Shown: in pieces, positions 39,636 through 51,258 of the stretch | Layout: every line of letters starts with the position of its first letter | Position numbering within the stretch: the stretch's first letter is position 1 | Program-made: the position numbers and the translations under genes | Source of the DNA: Gavia stellata | Lineage: Eukaryota > Chordata > Aves > Gaviiformes > Gaviidae | DNA: 64,000 bases | Assembly (NCBI RefSeq): GCF_030936135.1 | Contig: NC_082599.1 | Coordinates: forward strand, 62,656,551-62,720,550 | Direction: 5' to 3' | The notes under the pieces: model-generated | Told to the model about the DNA's origin: nothing | Database searches by the model: none | Seen by the model: the letters and a program-made list of their open reading frames with translations, nothing else

Positions 39636-40060
39636 CGCGGCGCCCGCTCCGGCGCCGGTCCCGCCCGCTGCCGCAGCACCGCCCGCCGCTCGCGGGCGCG
39701 GGCAGAGGCCGCTCAGGGAAAGCGCGGCCGCCGCCCGCAGGGCCCCGCGCGGGGAGCAGCCGCGGCAGCCGCCCTCCTGCTGCGCGGGGGCGGGCCCGGC
39801 GGCGGGGCCCGGGCCCGGCTCCTTCCGCAGGGCGGGCTCTCCCCGGAGCCAGGGCCGGAGAGGTCGCCTCGGCGCCCGCAGGAGCTGGGTGTAACTGCAG
39901 ACACCCCTCGAGGAGTTTTCTTCCTCAGACCCGAGGGGCCGCTGGCAGCAGAAGCCGCCAGCCCCTGGCAGGGGCCAGGCCCAGGCTCTGCCCCTAGGCC
40001 CAGCGCTATGGCCGCCATGAAGCGGTGGCGAGGGAGGAAAGCAACAGTCACATAAGAAAG
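39370..40060 (-). promoter_or_regulatory. CpG-island promoter of HUS1
   Basis: This is the most GC- and CpG-rich stretch of the window. It has several GGGCGGG/CCCGCCC-type Sp1-like motifs (for example near 39785-39835) and no obvious TATA box. It covers HUS1 exon 1 and the upstream flank. Long open frames on both strands here, 39248-40055, are products of high GC content rather than genes. Whether the island also drives a divergent transcript cannot be told. Confidence 0.75.
39584..39635 (-). CDS. HUS1: HUS1 coding exon 1
   Basis: This exon holds the ATG at 39635-39633 and 17 complete codons ending HFS, plus one base of the next codon. The donor is GTGAGT at 39583-39578. The 52-nt exon lies within the GC-rich island, which fits a housekeeping-type start. 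Confidence 0.95.
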
Positions 40061-42910
40061 TAGAGAGAAAGGAGCTCTCTAACGGGCCTTTCCTCTCCCC
40101 CGTCGCCAGCCGCGCCGCCCAGAAAGGGCTGGACCACCGAAAGGGTTTTGAGAAAGGAGCTCCCTGTCACACCGGGCGCCTCATGCTGATGGTCTCCCTC
40201 GCCCAGGGCTGTTTCAGCTTAGTGCATGGTGTGCAGGGGTTTATGCAGAGACTGGAATAGTTCGAGGCCGTACGAAGTGAGGGAGAACCTTGCTTTACCT
40301 GTCCCTGTCCCGGTGCAGCATGCCTGTTTCCTACGGGAGGCTTGGTCCTTCGCCTCTGTGGTGGTCTTGGTTCCTTGCGGTCCTTGAAAACGGCAGCGTT
40401 TGCAGAGCCAATTCTCTTGTGCTGTCCTCTTAGGTTCCCCAGGATTGTCTGGTGTGCTTTTCTCACGCTGCAAGTTCCCTAGGTCAGCTAAATTGCCTTT
40501 CTTTCGTTTGATTTTGCAATACTCTTGCGATGCTGCTCACAGTGCCTCGATGCCATCTTCCTATACATTCATTATGAAGAAAATTAAAGAACAAAAGAAA
40601 CAACCTTGGGTCTACTTATTGACAGAAAGAGCAATAGTTTCTGGAGAGGTTGTTTTCTGGCTGTGTTGCTGCCAGGCCCTGTGCTCTTTGCAGAAATCAG
40701 CTGAAGATTTTCCTAGAGAAACCACTCCAGTGCAGCAGGGTTCTGCAGAACCAATCCTGATTCAAACCTTCAATCGATAAACTCAGCACTGTGGTTTGAC
40801 ACACACTGTATTTTTCAGAGTGGTATTTCCCTGATAAAAGTCATCCTAACAAGATGATAGTTCCCTCTCAAATCTCTTACACAATGTGAGTATATTACAC
40901 CCTTGACTTTTGTGAGTTCCCATTTCTGTTAGCTGCTGTTGTCAAATTGGTCTGAGAGGCGTCAGACGTCCCCAGGACCGCAGAAATGGTTCTTTATCAC
41001 TCCAGGCTCTACTTTAATCAGTAGACCCCTGGGGTGAGGGTATGGCTACACTGGAGGATGGGGGATCACTGATAGGTGTAGCAGGAAAAGGGGAGGTAAA
41101 GCGGGAAAGTAGCAACAGCAAAGGTGGAAAAAAATTATTCCTAGCAGAGTGATTTGGAAATTCTTGCTAAGTCAGGGGTGAATAAGGAGGAACTAGGTGG
41201 TCAGCGCGCTGGAGTTTACTTGCCCAGATTGCAAGAATAACTAGGAAGAACAGCAAGAATTTTATAGTCTTCATCTTGAGATACAACTGGTAGCTCACCT
41301 TCTAGGTTAACCTCTTCCTGCATTAACCTTCATTCACACTTAATGTCTTGATTTCTTTCAGGGTCTCAAGTTCCAATTTAAGCCAAGTCAAGGTCTTCAA
41401 AACTAACTGTTCCTTTCTCTCCTTTCCTTGCCTGACAATTATTTCTACTCTGCGGTCCGCTATAATTTCTGCTAGTGGTGCATCCCAGCATTTCACACAG
41501 CAGTCCCCACCATCTGACAGCCAGTGAAAGCAACTCCATGGCCTTTGATGTTTCTTTGTTATGTCAGCTCTGACAAGAGCACACATAACTCTGGGAAATA
41601 GTTAGTTTCCAATTTCTCTGCGGATACTAGTTCTCCCTTTTTTTATAGCCATTCTACAAAATGTTCTACTTTTTATTTTCAGAACCCAACCATGGCACTC
41701 CAGTGATCAAAGCTGTTGCTTGAGATCAGGGCAACTTCTCAATGGGGCACACTGAGATGGAATTAAATGGCCTAGACTTTTCTACATTACTACAAGTACA
41801 TGTGGTTTTTGCCCACCTTTTTAGATGAATTATTTTTTAACAGCTATGTGTTACAAATACCTGCAAAGCAGTCATGGTTTAGGCTTGCCTGCTTGTCAAT
41901 CCTGTCTATCTCTTCTGTGTTCTACCAGATGGATGTCAACAGAGCACTTTTGGGATGGTGAGCTTTTCCTTTCCGGAGTACTTAGGGTTGGAAGAAGATG
42001 TAGGCTGTTTGCCTAACTCTACCATCTTAGTCCTTAACCATCAAGCTTAGAAATATTTTTAAAGCAGCCAAGCCTAAAGTACCAACGGCTTCACAGAAAG
42101 GAGAATAGAATGAGATGTGTTTCCAACTCTGTTCCCAGTCAGAGGGATAGAAGTTAACACTGCAAAATGTTGTTTTAGTTTTGTCTAGTAAGTTATGCTG
42201 TAGGTCTTAATTGTATTTGACAATGGAACTTCTTTAGAATTTATTAGAGCTTCTAAGAAATTAATCTGCTGAATCATATTATCTATATTTGTCATCCATT
42301 TAGAAACAGCTATTTGATGCTTAAGCACTGTGATAGGGCATACATACTATACATACCTGATTAAAAAGGACTAGGTAATCAAGGAAGAGACACCGTACAA
42401 GAATTTGTATAAATGTACTTTAAAAAATTTACTTAGGCAATGTATTGAAGCAGGGAAAAGAACGTGTATGTTCAGGTAATATCTACGTTCTGTTCATGCT
42501 TTATATTCCAGTGAGTCATTTATATGCAGACAATTACAAAATAAGAAATAACTCAAGCTACACATTATGAACTTGCTATAACATTAAAACCAGATAAGAA
42601 AATAAATGGAAAGTGCCTCGGTGATGTGGCATTTCTAGTGAATTTTCAAATGTTTCATTTCCATTTGAATATTATAGGTTAGCCCCTCTTCTCAGACCTC
42701 TCATTACAGAGGGGTTTATAGATTTGCTATTACTTATATAGCTCCTTTCTTGACTGACATCACAAACTCTGATCAGTCATTTCCTCTCTGAATTAATATT
42801 TTATTTTTTTTCCCCCTGGGAATGGGGCAATTCGCAATGAGATCAAATAACCACAACCTGTCTTTCTGTGTTTCAAAAGCAATGATTTTATGTTTTCCCC
42901 TAATGTTAAC
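40061..42910. other. Intergenic sequence upstream of HUS1
   Basis: Runs from the CpG island into AT-rich DNA. Short open frames (for example 40400-40780) have no recognisable relatives. No divergent gene could be supported. Confidence 0.4.
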
Positions 42911-42970
42911 ACTAACCCTAACCCTATTCCTCAGCCAAACCCTAACCCTTCTAACCCTAACCCCTAACCC
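42911..42970. repeat. Interstitial telomeric repeat tract (CCCTAA)n
   Basis: Sixty bases made largely of CCCTAA units and near-variants (ACTAACCCTAACCCTATTCC, then CCAAACCCTAACCCTTCTAA and CCCTAACCCCTAACCC). The tract is degenerate and short. It lies 20 bp from the 3' end of a minus-strand CR1. Confidence 0.9.
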
Positions 42971-42989
42971 ATACTCAAACCATAGAAGA

Positions 42990-44132
42990 GAATCATAGAA
43001 TCATAGTATGATTTGGGTTGGAAGGGACCTTTAAAGATCATCTAGTCCAACCCCCCTGCCATGGACAAGGACATCCTTCACTAGACCAGGCTGCTCAAAG
43101 CCCCGTCCAACCTGACCTTGAACACTTCCAGTGATGGGGCATCCACAACTTCGCTGGACAATCTGTTCCAGTGTCTTACCAGCCTCACCATAAAAAATTT
43201 CTTCCTTATATCCAATCTAAATCTACCCTCTTGCAGTTTAAAACTGTTGCCCCTTGTCCTGTCACTACAGGCGCTGGTAAAAAATCTCTCCGTCTTTCTT
43301 ATAAGCCCCCTTTATATAATGAAAGACCGCAATAAGATCTCCCTGGAGCCTTCTCTTCTCCAGGCTGAACAACCCCAACTCTCTCAACCTTTCTTCATAA
43401 GAGAGGTGTTCCAGCCATCTTATCATTTTTGTGGCCCTCCTCTGGACCTACACTAACAGGTCCATGTCTTTCTTGTGTGAGGACCCCAGAGCTGGATGCA
43501 GTACTCCAGGTGGGGTCTCAGGATAGAGGAGTAGAGGGGGAGAATCACCTCCTCAAACTGCTGCTCACACTTCTTTTTATGCAGCCCAGGATGTGATTGG
43601 TTTTCTGGGCTGCAAGCGCACATTGCCAGCTCATATCCAGTTTGTCACCCACCAGTATCCCTGAGTCCTTCTCCACACGGCTGCTCTCAATCCATTCATC
43701 CTCCAGTCTGTATTGATGTTGGGGATTGCCCATACCCAGGTGCAGGACCTTGCACTTGTTGAACTTCATGAGGTTTGCACGGACCCACCCCTCATGCCTG
43801 TCACAGTCCCTCTGGATGGCATCCCTTCCCTCCAGTGAATCAATCACGCCACTCAGCTTGGTGTCATCTGCAAACTTGCTGAGGGTGCACTCAATCCCAC
43901 TGTTTATGTCATTGATGAAGATATTAAATAGTATTGGTCCCAGTACAGACCCTTGTGGGATGCCACTCGTTACTGGTTTCCACTTGGACGTTGAGCCTTT
44001 GATTATAACTGTCTGCATGTGGTCATCCAGCCAGTTCCTTATCCATCTAATAGTCCATCTGTCAAACCCATATCACTCCAATTTAGTGGCAAGAACATTG
44101 TGGGGAGCTGTATCAAAGGCCTTTCAGAAGTC
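42990..44132 (-). mobile_element. Older CR1 LINE, 3' half (split by a nested CR1)
   Basis: Minus-strand CR1 with the 3' tail AATCATAGAATCATAGTATG and the variant signature GGGTTGGAAGGGACC. It reads [51 protein letters not shown] (FADD at about 43863-43874) and the C-terminal region. Frame breaks are present after LRR near 43545 and further toward the 3' end. It continues on the other side of the nested insertion. Confidence 0.93.
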
Positions 44133-44271
44133 ACAGAATCACAGAATCACTACAGTTGGAAAAGACCTGTAAGATCATCAAGTCCAACCATCAACTAACA
44201 CCACCATGCCCATTAAACCATGTCCCGCAATGCCATGTCCCGCAATGACACATCCACATGTTCCTTAAGTT
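44133..44271 (-). mobile_element. CR1 3' fragment nested inside an older CR1
   Basis: Starts with TCACAGAATCACAGAATCAC and GTTGGAAAAGACCTGTAAGA and extends to ACACATCCACATGTTCCTT, i.e. about 140 bp of CR1 3' end. It interrupts the outer element's RT between DVIYLNL and KAFDTAPHN. Both elements have the same orientation. Confidence 0.9.
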
Positions 44272-45445
44272 AAGATAGATGACATCTGTAGTTCTTCCCT
44301 TCTCCACTGATGCATGATTGGTGAAGCCATGTTGGCTGTCTCTAATCACCTCCCTGTCTTCCATATGTTTCAATGTATCTTCCAGGAGGATCTTCTCCAC
44401 GATTTTACCAGGCATAGAGTGAGGCTGACTGGCCAGTAGTTCCCAGGGTCCTCCTTTTCACCCTTTTTAATAATGGGTGTGATGTTCCTCTGTTTCCAGT
44501 CACTGAGGACTTCACCTGACTGCCATAACTTTTCAAATACGATGGAGACTGGCTTGGCACCTACCTCAGCCGATTCTCTCAGGACCATGGGATGTATCTC
44601 ATCAGGTCCCATGGACTTATTTATGTTCAGGTTCCTTAGGTAGTCTCGAACTTGATCTTCTCCTATGATGGGAAAGACTTCATTCCCCCAGTCCCTGCCT
44701 TGAAGTTCAGGGGCTTGAGAGATGTAGGAAGAGGGATTACCACTGAAAACTGAGGCAAAACAATTGTTGAGTACCTCAGCCTTTGCCTTGTTGGTTGTCA
44801 CCAGCTCTCCTGTCTTATGTACCAGGGTGGGTACATTTCCTTTAATCTTCCTTTTCTGGTCAACATACCTGTAAAAGCCCTTCTTATTCTTCGCATCCCT
44901 TGCCAAATTCAGCTCCAATTGTGCCTTAGCTTTCCTGATCCCATCCCTACACATCCAGGTAGTGTCCTTGTATTCTCCCCAGGATACATGTCCCTGGTTC
45001 CACTGCCTGTGCATTTCCTTCTTACACTTCCGTTTGACCAGGAGGTCCTTACTCAGCTAGGCTGGTCTCCTGTCTTCCTTGCCTGATTTCTTACATGTGG
45101 GAATCGAGAGCTCTTGTGTTTTAAGAAAAATGCCCTTAAAAAGTATCAGCTCCATTCAGCTCCTTTGTCCCTGAAGGAAGTTTCCCAGGGGGTCCCATCC
45201 ACTAATTCCTTAAACAACTGAAAGTTTGCTCTCCTGAAATTCAGGGTTGTGACTCTACACTTCACCTGGCCCATATCCCTCAAGATTGTGAATTCCATCA
45301 TGGCGTGACCACTGCAGCCCAAGCTGCCACCAATTTTGACATCTCTCATTAGTTCTTCTGTGTTGGTGAGCAACAGGTCCAGTAATGCTTCTCCTCTGGT
45401 CGGGCTGTCTATCACCTGGATTAAGAAATTATTCTTGACATGCTC
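44272..45445 (-). mobile_element. Older CR1 LINE, 5' part (endonuclease end to RT)
   Basis: This continues the split CR1. On the minus strand it reads VIDSPTRGEALLDLLLTN (end of endonuclease domain), [53 protein letters not shown] and DSQHGFT. Frame breaks and a missing segment near 44330-44300 show decay. It is truncated at about 45445. Confidence 0.92.
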
Positions 45446-46403
45446 AATTTAATGCACCACTTTCATTCTTGTCTTAAAAGCTGAGAAAACCCCCTCATAT
45501 ATTTCTATGCCACCTGAAACGGGCTATATTTGTATGTTTTCTCATCTCAACCTGCTCCCTTCTCATTCATTTCCAGGTAAAGTTTGAAAGTTGCAGTTTG
45601 ACCTCTCCCAGCCTATTTAACACAACGGGCTGTTTGTTATGCGCTGACTACCTAGCTGTGTCAGACTTTTACCGTATGGGATATTCCCAGAGCTAAAGCT
45701 AAAACAGATGAGACAGTAATCACTTGACAAATTGACAAGCTAAAACCAGCACAGGCCAGGACAGTCCTGAGACCATGCACTGTCAGGCCAGTACAAAATC
45801 TGTGACCTTTCATTAGTCATGGCAAAAATCGTATTTACGAGGCTACACAGGCTGGGGCTACAGCATCTCTAGTAAACTTACTGTCCCTGAAGCAGGACGA
45901 AATAGATCCTTGCACAAAAAAAATATCCTATTGCTTTTCTGTGGGATGTGAGAAGGAGTTAAAATTGTGGATGTGTGTTTGTGTGTGAATCTCTGAAACT
46001 GAACATCTGAACTGTGCACAAGCCCACTGTTTGCTAGCTACAGCCCGTACAGGCTGGCTGTAAATTTTGATGAGACCTGAACTAAACAAAAGTGGCAAGT
46101 TCTGAATCGTCTGATTAATAAAGAAACAAGAGGCAGAACCACCTATTAGGAAACTCATCATAGATTGTATTTCTGCACATAGATTTAGATTGGGAGACCG
46201 GGGGCTGGGGGCTTGCAAAGAAGAAGGTGAAGGTCCTGGCTGGAAGAAAGATCCTGGAAGAGAGAGGAGGATCCTGGAAATGAGGGGAAGTTCCTGGAAA
46301 TGGGGGAGATTCACATAGGCAAATGCTGGAGGATGCCCAGGGTCCTTGGCTGGTAATGCCAGTGACTGCAAGCAGCTGCACAGCGTGAAGCCAGCATAGC
46401 TTT
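45446..46403. other. Unique intergenic sequence
   Basis: No supported feature. The open frames at 45928-46381 (minus) show no family resemblance. Confidence 0.4.
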
Positions 46404-46488
46404 CATAGAGTCATTTAGGTTGGAAAAGACCTTTAAGATCATCAAGTCCAACTGTTAACCTAACACTGCCAAGTCCACCACTAAACCA
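46404..46488 (-). mobile_element. CR1 LINE 3' fragment
   Basis: Begins TTCATAGAGTCATTTAGGTT, contains GGAAAAGACCTTTAAGATCA and ends in CCAAGTCCACCACTAAACCA, the typical last 80 or so bases of CR1 on the minus strand. Confidence 0.9.
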
Positions 46489-49182
46489 CCTGAGGCATCA
46501 GGGCGGTGCTGGAGGTCTGTTTCAAAGGGCCGTGTCAGAGGAGCACACTCTTCTGCTGCAGAGTGCAAAATGACCCAGGAAAAGCTTCAGGTCATGAATC
46601 GCAGAATATTCTGCTGAATATTAAAATGCTTACAATTTATCTGCAGAATTTGTTCAGTGTTTGAAGAGAATTGGTGAATCAGAGTTTCTTTCTACATCTA
46701 AAGAAAAAAAAAACATTCACTTTTCCTGGAAAGATTTAAGTTCATCTTACAAAATACTCTACCAACTCTCTCCATGGGGGTTGGGGAGGTGGTCTTGGGT
46801 CCTGATGCACAGTAGTGGAGTTCCTCCCTGAACAAGTGTTTCAAGTATAGTGCATTACCCGCAACGTGCCCCTGTGTCCTTAGTTTTAGGACTCAGTACG
46901 CAATGCTCTGTTGGTGATTAGTCTGCTCAAATTGTGCTGTTGTTTTCTGCGACTGTTTTTGGCATTCACAATCTGCCTGTTCCAAACACTTCTGGACATG
47001 TTCACACCTCTTGATGACTAACTGGTTGTTTGCACAGTTGCGCTGTCTATTTTCTTGAACACATTTCTTGTTGTCTGGGACAAGAGGTTGGTTACATTTT
47101 ATCTACTTCTTCTAAAACAAAAAGTCATTGAAGTTCATAGGCTTATGCTAACAGCAGTGCTAACTAGGCTTAACTCATGCTAGCTGCTACGTAATATGAT
47201 AGAGGAAAAAATCTGTCATAAGACCTAAAGAAATTAAACTGTTTACAAATGTTCAAAGATTTTTTTCTTTAAGATCACAGGCTATTTATTTTTTATTACT
47301 TTGTTCTTATCTAGATGTTGAGGTTAATCAGTGTTTCCAATTTGAAACTGGACATTGAATGAAACACGCCTTTCTCATATGCTTTGTTTCAACGTTACTA
47401 GTGAAAACCCCTATGTTAAGTGGTGCTTTGAGCAAGAAATTAGTAAGTACAACGTAAGCCTATACAGGCCACAAACCAATGCTCAGATTCCAAATACAGT
47501 CTTTAACACATCTTTTTAATGATATGGTTAATGGCTCCATTGTGATGCACCACAAATAAGAAAATGGATAGTGATTTATGTATGGAAAAAACATTAAAAG
47601 TGAAAAAGAAATTAAGAATAAAACACAACCTGCAGTATGTTATTGATAAAGTAAAAGAACTTCAAGCTTTATTTTCTATCACCTTTACACAAAACTGAAA
47701 CTGAAGTAGTTTTGAATATATGGACAGCCACAAGAAACTGTTTTGAGTTGAATGAAATAATTTTACCTAAAACCAGTTGTGTGTGTTTTATTAAAATAAC
47801 ATTACCTTCAGAAGCCTCAGGGAGGCAGAGCTTGCTCCTCTTTGTACCTTCATGGCTAAGTCATTCCCATTCATTTTCAATTCAGGGACTTTGTCTATAT
47901 GCTGCCTACATGCTGTTTTACTTTTGGGCTTTAATATCGAGTGAATCACATAAAACCTCCGGTGAGAAATCCTACCAGCTTGCAGAGAAAACCTACCAAA
48001 TCAGAAAAGAATATGGCAGATCTACAGATAGGCCGATAGCCTAAGAGGCATCTGTCTCCATATTTGTGCTCATGTTTGTTATAAAGAAGGGGTATATGGC
48101 GGTCCAAAGAGACTCAGAACTTTACTAACATATGTAGGGATCTTGTCTTCAGACAGAGATTTGCTGTTGGGCCAATATTCTGGCAGTGTTATGGAGCTGC
48201 CCACTAATGCCACACCACCATTGAAGTGGAGAGCAATTACAGAAGCTCAGAAGAGCCCTAAATGAACACTATGCATTTGTCCCTGGCATGCTGAGGTTTA
48301 AAAAACCCAAACCCAAACCAAACAGATTACTGCCTCTGCAATCAATAGGGAATCCACCACCATCAACAGCTCTCTGGAGCCAGGGTCGTGGCTGTACGTG
48401 AAGCCCAAGGAGACAGGTTGCGCCAAGTACTGAGCTGTCTCCTACTTGATGCTTAAACCACGTCAGAATTCATTCTGTCCAAGCCAAAGCATGCCAACAA
48501 AATGCAGGTTTTATTTAGAAAGCCCAGGCCATTTTCAGCAGCAAACATTTAGACATCTCCAGGGTGATGTGGCAGCTCAAGGAATTTGAGCCATCTAAGA
48601 CTAAAAATCAAAATAATCCAAAATTAGTCCATTTGTGTAAATATCTCCCTTATTTTCTTTCTAACTCCCATTAAGTACCTGTTTGCTTCATTAAGCTCCA
48701 GAAGGGTTGTTAAAAAAATTAAATTTAAAAAGTGCAAAAACTAATGTCACAAAGCGAGTTGCATTAAGTTGAGTGCCACAGATGGGCTCGGAACACCCAA
48801 AAGCATTAACATTTCATGGCTGTATGAAACCTTGAGCAATTAAACAAGGGTCAGCATTTTTCAGATGGAGACCTCAGCCTACCAGTGCAATAACAGCAGC
48901 ATTACGAAGCCTGTCTCTGAAGAACCCTTTTCTCTTTGACAGTCTTCTGATAGTAGTCACTGACTTCTCTTGAAAAGTTAGGTAGGATGAGAAGAATGTG
49001 AAGCTGTGTGGTGATATTCTGAATGGATTTAACCACCTAATTTCAGCCCTTTGAAAACAAAACTTCAGGTTCTGTGATTGGCTTCCATTCACACATGCAA
49101 TTTCATCAGTTAAAACTGAGGCTAGAGCATGTAATTTCATTAGTCATTACAAACTGGAAAACTTGTAACTGCTTTGGCCTTG
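46489..49182. other. Intergenic sequence, no gene recognised
   Basis: AT-rich unique DNA without supported coding or repeat features. Confidence 0.35.
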
Positions 49183-49567
49183 TTGAAGAGTGGCTGGAAA
49201 GCTGCCCGGCAGAAAAGGACCTGGGGGTGCTGGCTCACAGATGGCTGAATATGAGCCAGCCCTGTGCCCAGGTGGCCAAGAAGGCCAACACCATCCTGGC
49301 CTGGATCAGAAACAGTGTGGGCAGCAGGAGTAGGGAGGTGATCGTGCCCCTGTACTCGGCACTGGTGAGGCCGCACCTCGAATGCTGTGTTCAGTTTTGG
49401 GCCCCTCACTCCAAGAAGGACATTGAGGTGCTGGAGCGTGTCCAGAGAAGGGCGACGAAGCTGGTGAGGGGTCTGGAGCACAAGTCTGATGAGGAGCGGC
49501 TGAGGGAGCTGGGGTTGTTCAGTCTGGAGAAGAGGAGGCTGAGGGGAGACCTCATCGCTCTCTACCA
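49183..49567 (+). mobile_element. CR1 LINE internal fragment, plus arm of an inverted pair
   Basis: Plus-strand ORF2 C-terminal region from [20 protein letters not shown] to LRGDLIALY. It lacks the CR1 3' tail, which is unusual because CR1 copies normally keep the 3' end. It abuts an opposite-orientation CR1 at 49568. Confidence 0.92.
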
Positions 49568-50003
49568 CTAAACCATGTCCTGCAGTGCCACGTCTACACG
49601 TTTTATGAATGCCTCCAGTGATGGTGACTCCACCACCTCCCTGGGCAGCCTGTTCCAATGCTTCACCGCTCTCTCAGTAAAGACATTTTTCCTAATATCC
49701 AGCCTGAACCTCCCCTGGCGCAACTTGAGGCCATTTCCTCTTGTCCTGTCACTAGTCACTTGAGAGAAGAGACCAACACCCACCTCACCACAACCCCCTT
49801 TCAGGTAATTGTAGAGAGCGATGAGGTCTCCCCTCAGCCTCCTCTTCTCCACACTGAACAACCCCAGCTCCCTCAGCCGCTCCTCATCAGACTTGTGCTC
49901 CAGACCCCTCACCAGCTTCGTCGCCCTTCTCTGGACACGCTCCAGCACCTCAATGTTCTTCTTGGAGTGAGGGGCCCAAAACTGAACACAGGATTCGAGG
50001 TGA
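49568..50003 (-). mobile_element. CR1 LINE fragment, minus arm of an inverted pair
   Basis: Minus-strand ORF2 C terminus from [20 protein letters not shown] to [19 protein letters not shown], ending just after the stop region. The last 60 or so bases, including the GGTTGGAAAAGACC signature, are missing at the junction with the plus arm. Bases from 49810 to 50003 mirror 49379-49567. Confidence 0.92.
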
Positions 50004-51117
50004 ATGTTCGTATGAGAACACAAGAAAGCAAAATCTGCAAATGATGATAGAAGTCTGCAAATCCCTGCTTTAATGGACTAAGTATTTTACACAAAACAGG
50101 ATTTTAGTATTCAGAGCACATATCTGGATGAGAAATTTACTTACGCAATTTCTGATTAATGAGAATTATGCAGATAAAGTTTTCCATATGGTGAAAATCG
50201 CTATACTTTCTTCACCTATTTATGGACATCGACATTTTACAGCTCTTTAAATACCGTAAATTTGACGCTGTGTGTGGGAGGTGCAAGTATTATTTTTATA
50301 TGAGTGCTTAGTATTTAACAGCAGCAAACACCTTCAGGTATTAATGATTCTGATTTTGCTTCTTCAAATGCAGTTTGATTGGACAGCAGAGAGTAACAAC
50401 AGAATTAAAATCAGGCTCACATTCTGGCACACGAAAAAATTATTCTTACAGCCACATTAGCAGAACAGAAGATTTTTCATGTGAATGGCTTTGTGGGTTT
50501 TTCTTTGTTTTTTGTTTCCAAATTAGTATAGCTGTAGATTTTTGGTCTTGGAAAACGTTGATATTTCCCCTGTGAATTTCAGAGACTTCAAATGTCAGTG
50601 TTTTATAAAAATTCTAAAGGCAACAGGATTTTCTGTTTGCTGTGAAGATTTTTGGGTTGGAATGTTTTTGCATTGAAACACCTAGGATCCTTTTCTCACG
50701 TTGTTCTTTTATTTGATCAATTTCCCATTCATTTTCTTTACCAGATTTATTAGCAATACTTTTATTGTCAACATTTGCTTACTTTTGTCCTTCTTCCACT
50801 CCAGATATTCTGTGCTCATTTTAATGCAAGAAAGATAAGCAAAGGCTCTACGTAAAATCCCCATAGACCTCACAATCAAAAGTGCCCAGTGTCCCAGACA
50901 TCACACACCTTCAACCTGAGGCAGATTAATTTCTACAGATCCTTATTGGAAGCCTTCATGATAGACATCTGTAGCAGTGCCTGCTGTGCGGAGGTGTTAT
51001 CGACACTACTAGACATTTTTCATTGACCTAGTTGGTCAATGTGTTGAACTCACTTAGGTCAGTGCGATGCCCGGGATGCTGCAGCGGAAATCAGCGGATG
51101 CTTTGCTCCGCATGGTT
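50004..51117. other. Intergenic sequence
   Basis: No supported feature. Confidence 0.4.
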
Positions 51118-51258
51118 TCAAGGAACTTCAAGGAACGTGTTCAAGGAACGTGTGCACGTGGCACTGCGGGACATGGTTTAGTGGGCATGGTGGGGTTGGT
51201 TTGGTGGTTGGACTTGATGATCTTACAGGGCTTTTCCAACCTTAGCGATTCTGATTCT
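51118..51258 (+). mobile_element. CR1 LINE 3' fragment with a reiterated 5' junction
   Basis: TTCAAGGAAC occurs three times (51118, 51127, 51139) at the start. The copy then runs GCACGTGGCACTGCGGGACA to TTTTCCAACCTTAGCGATTC. It is 5'-truncated to about 120 bp plus the reiterated edge. Confidence 0.9.

Noticed and set aside
38845..39894. Plus-strand open frame of 349 codons over the HUS1 promoter
   Set aside because: It runs antisense through HUS1 exons 1-2 and the CpG island. It is rich in Ala, Arg, Gly and Pro from GC content and has no family resemblance.
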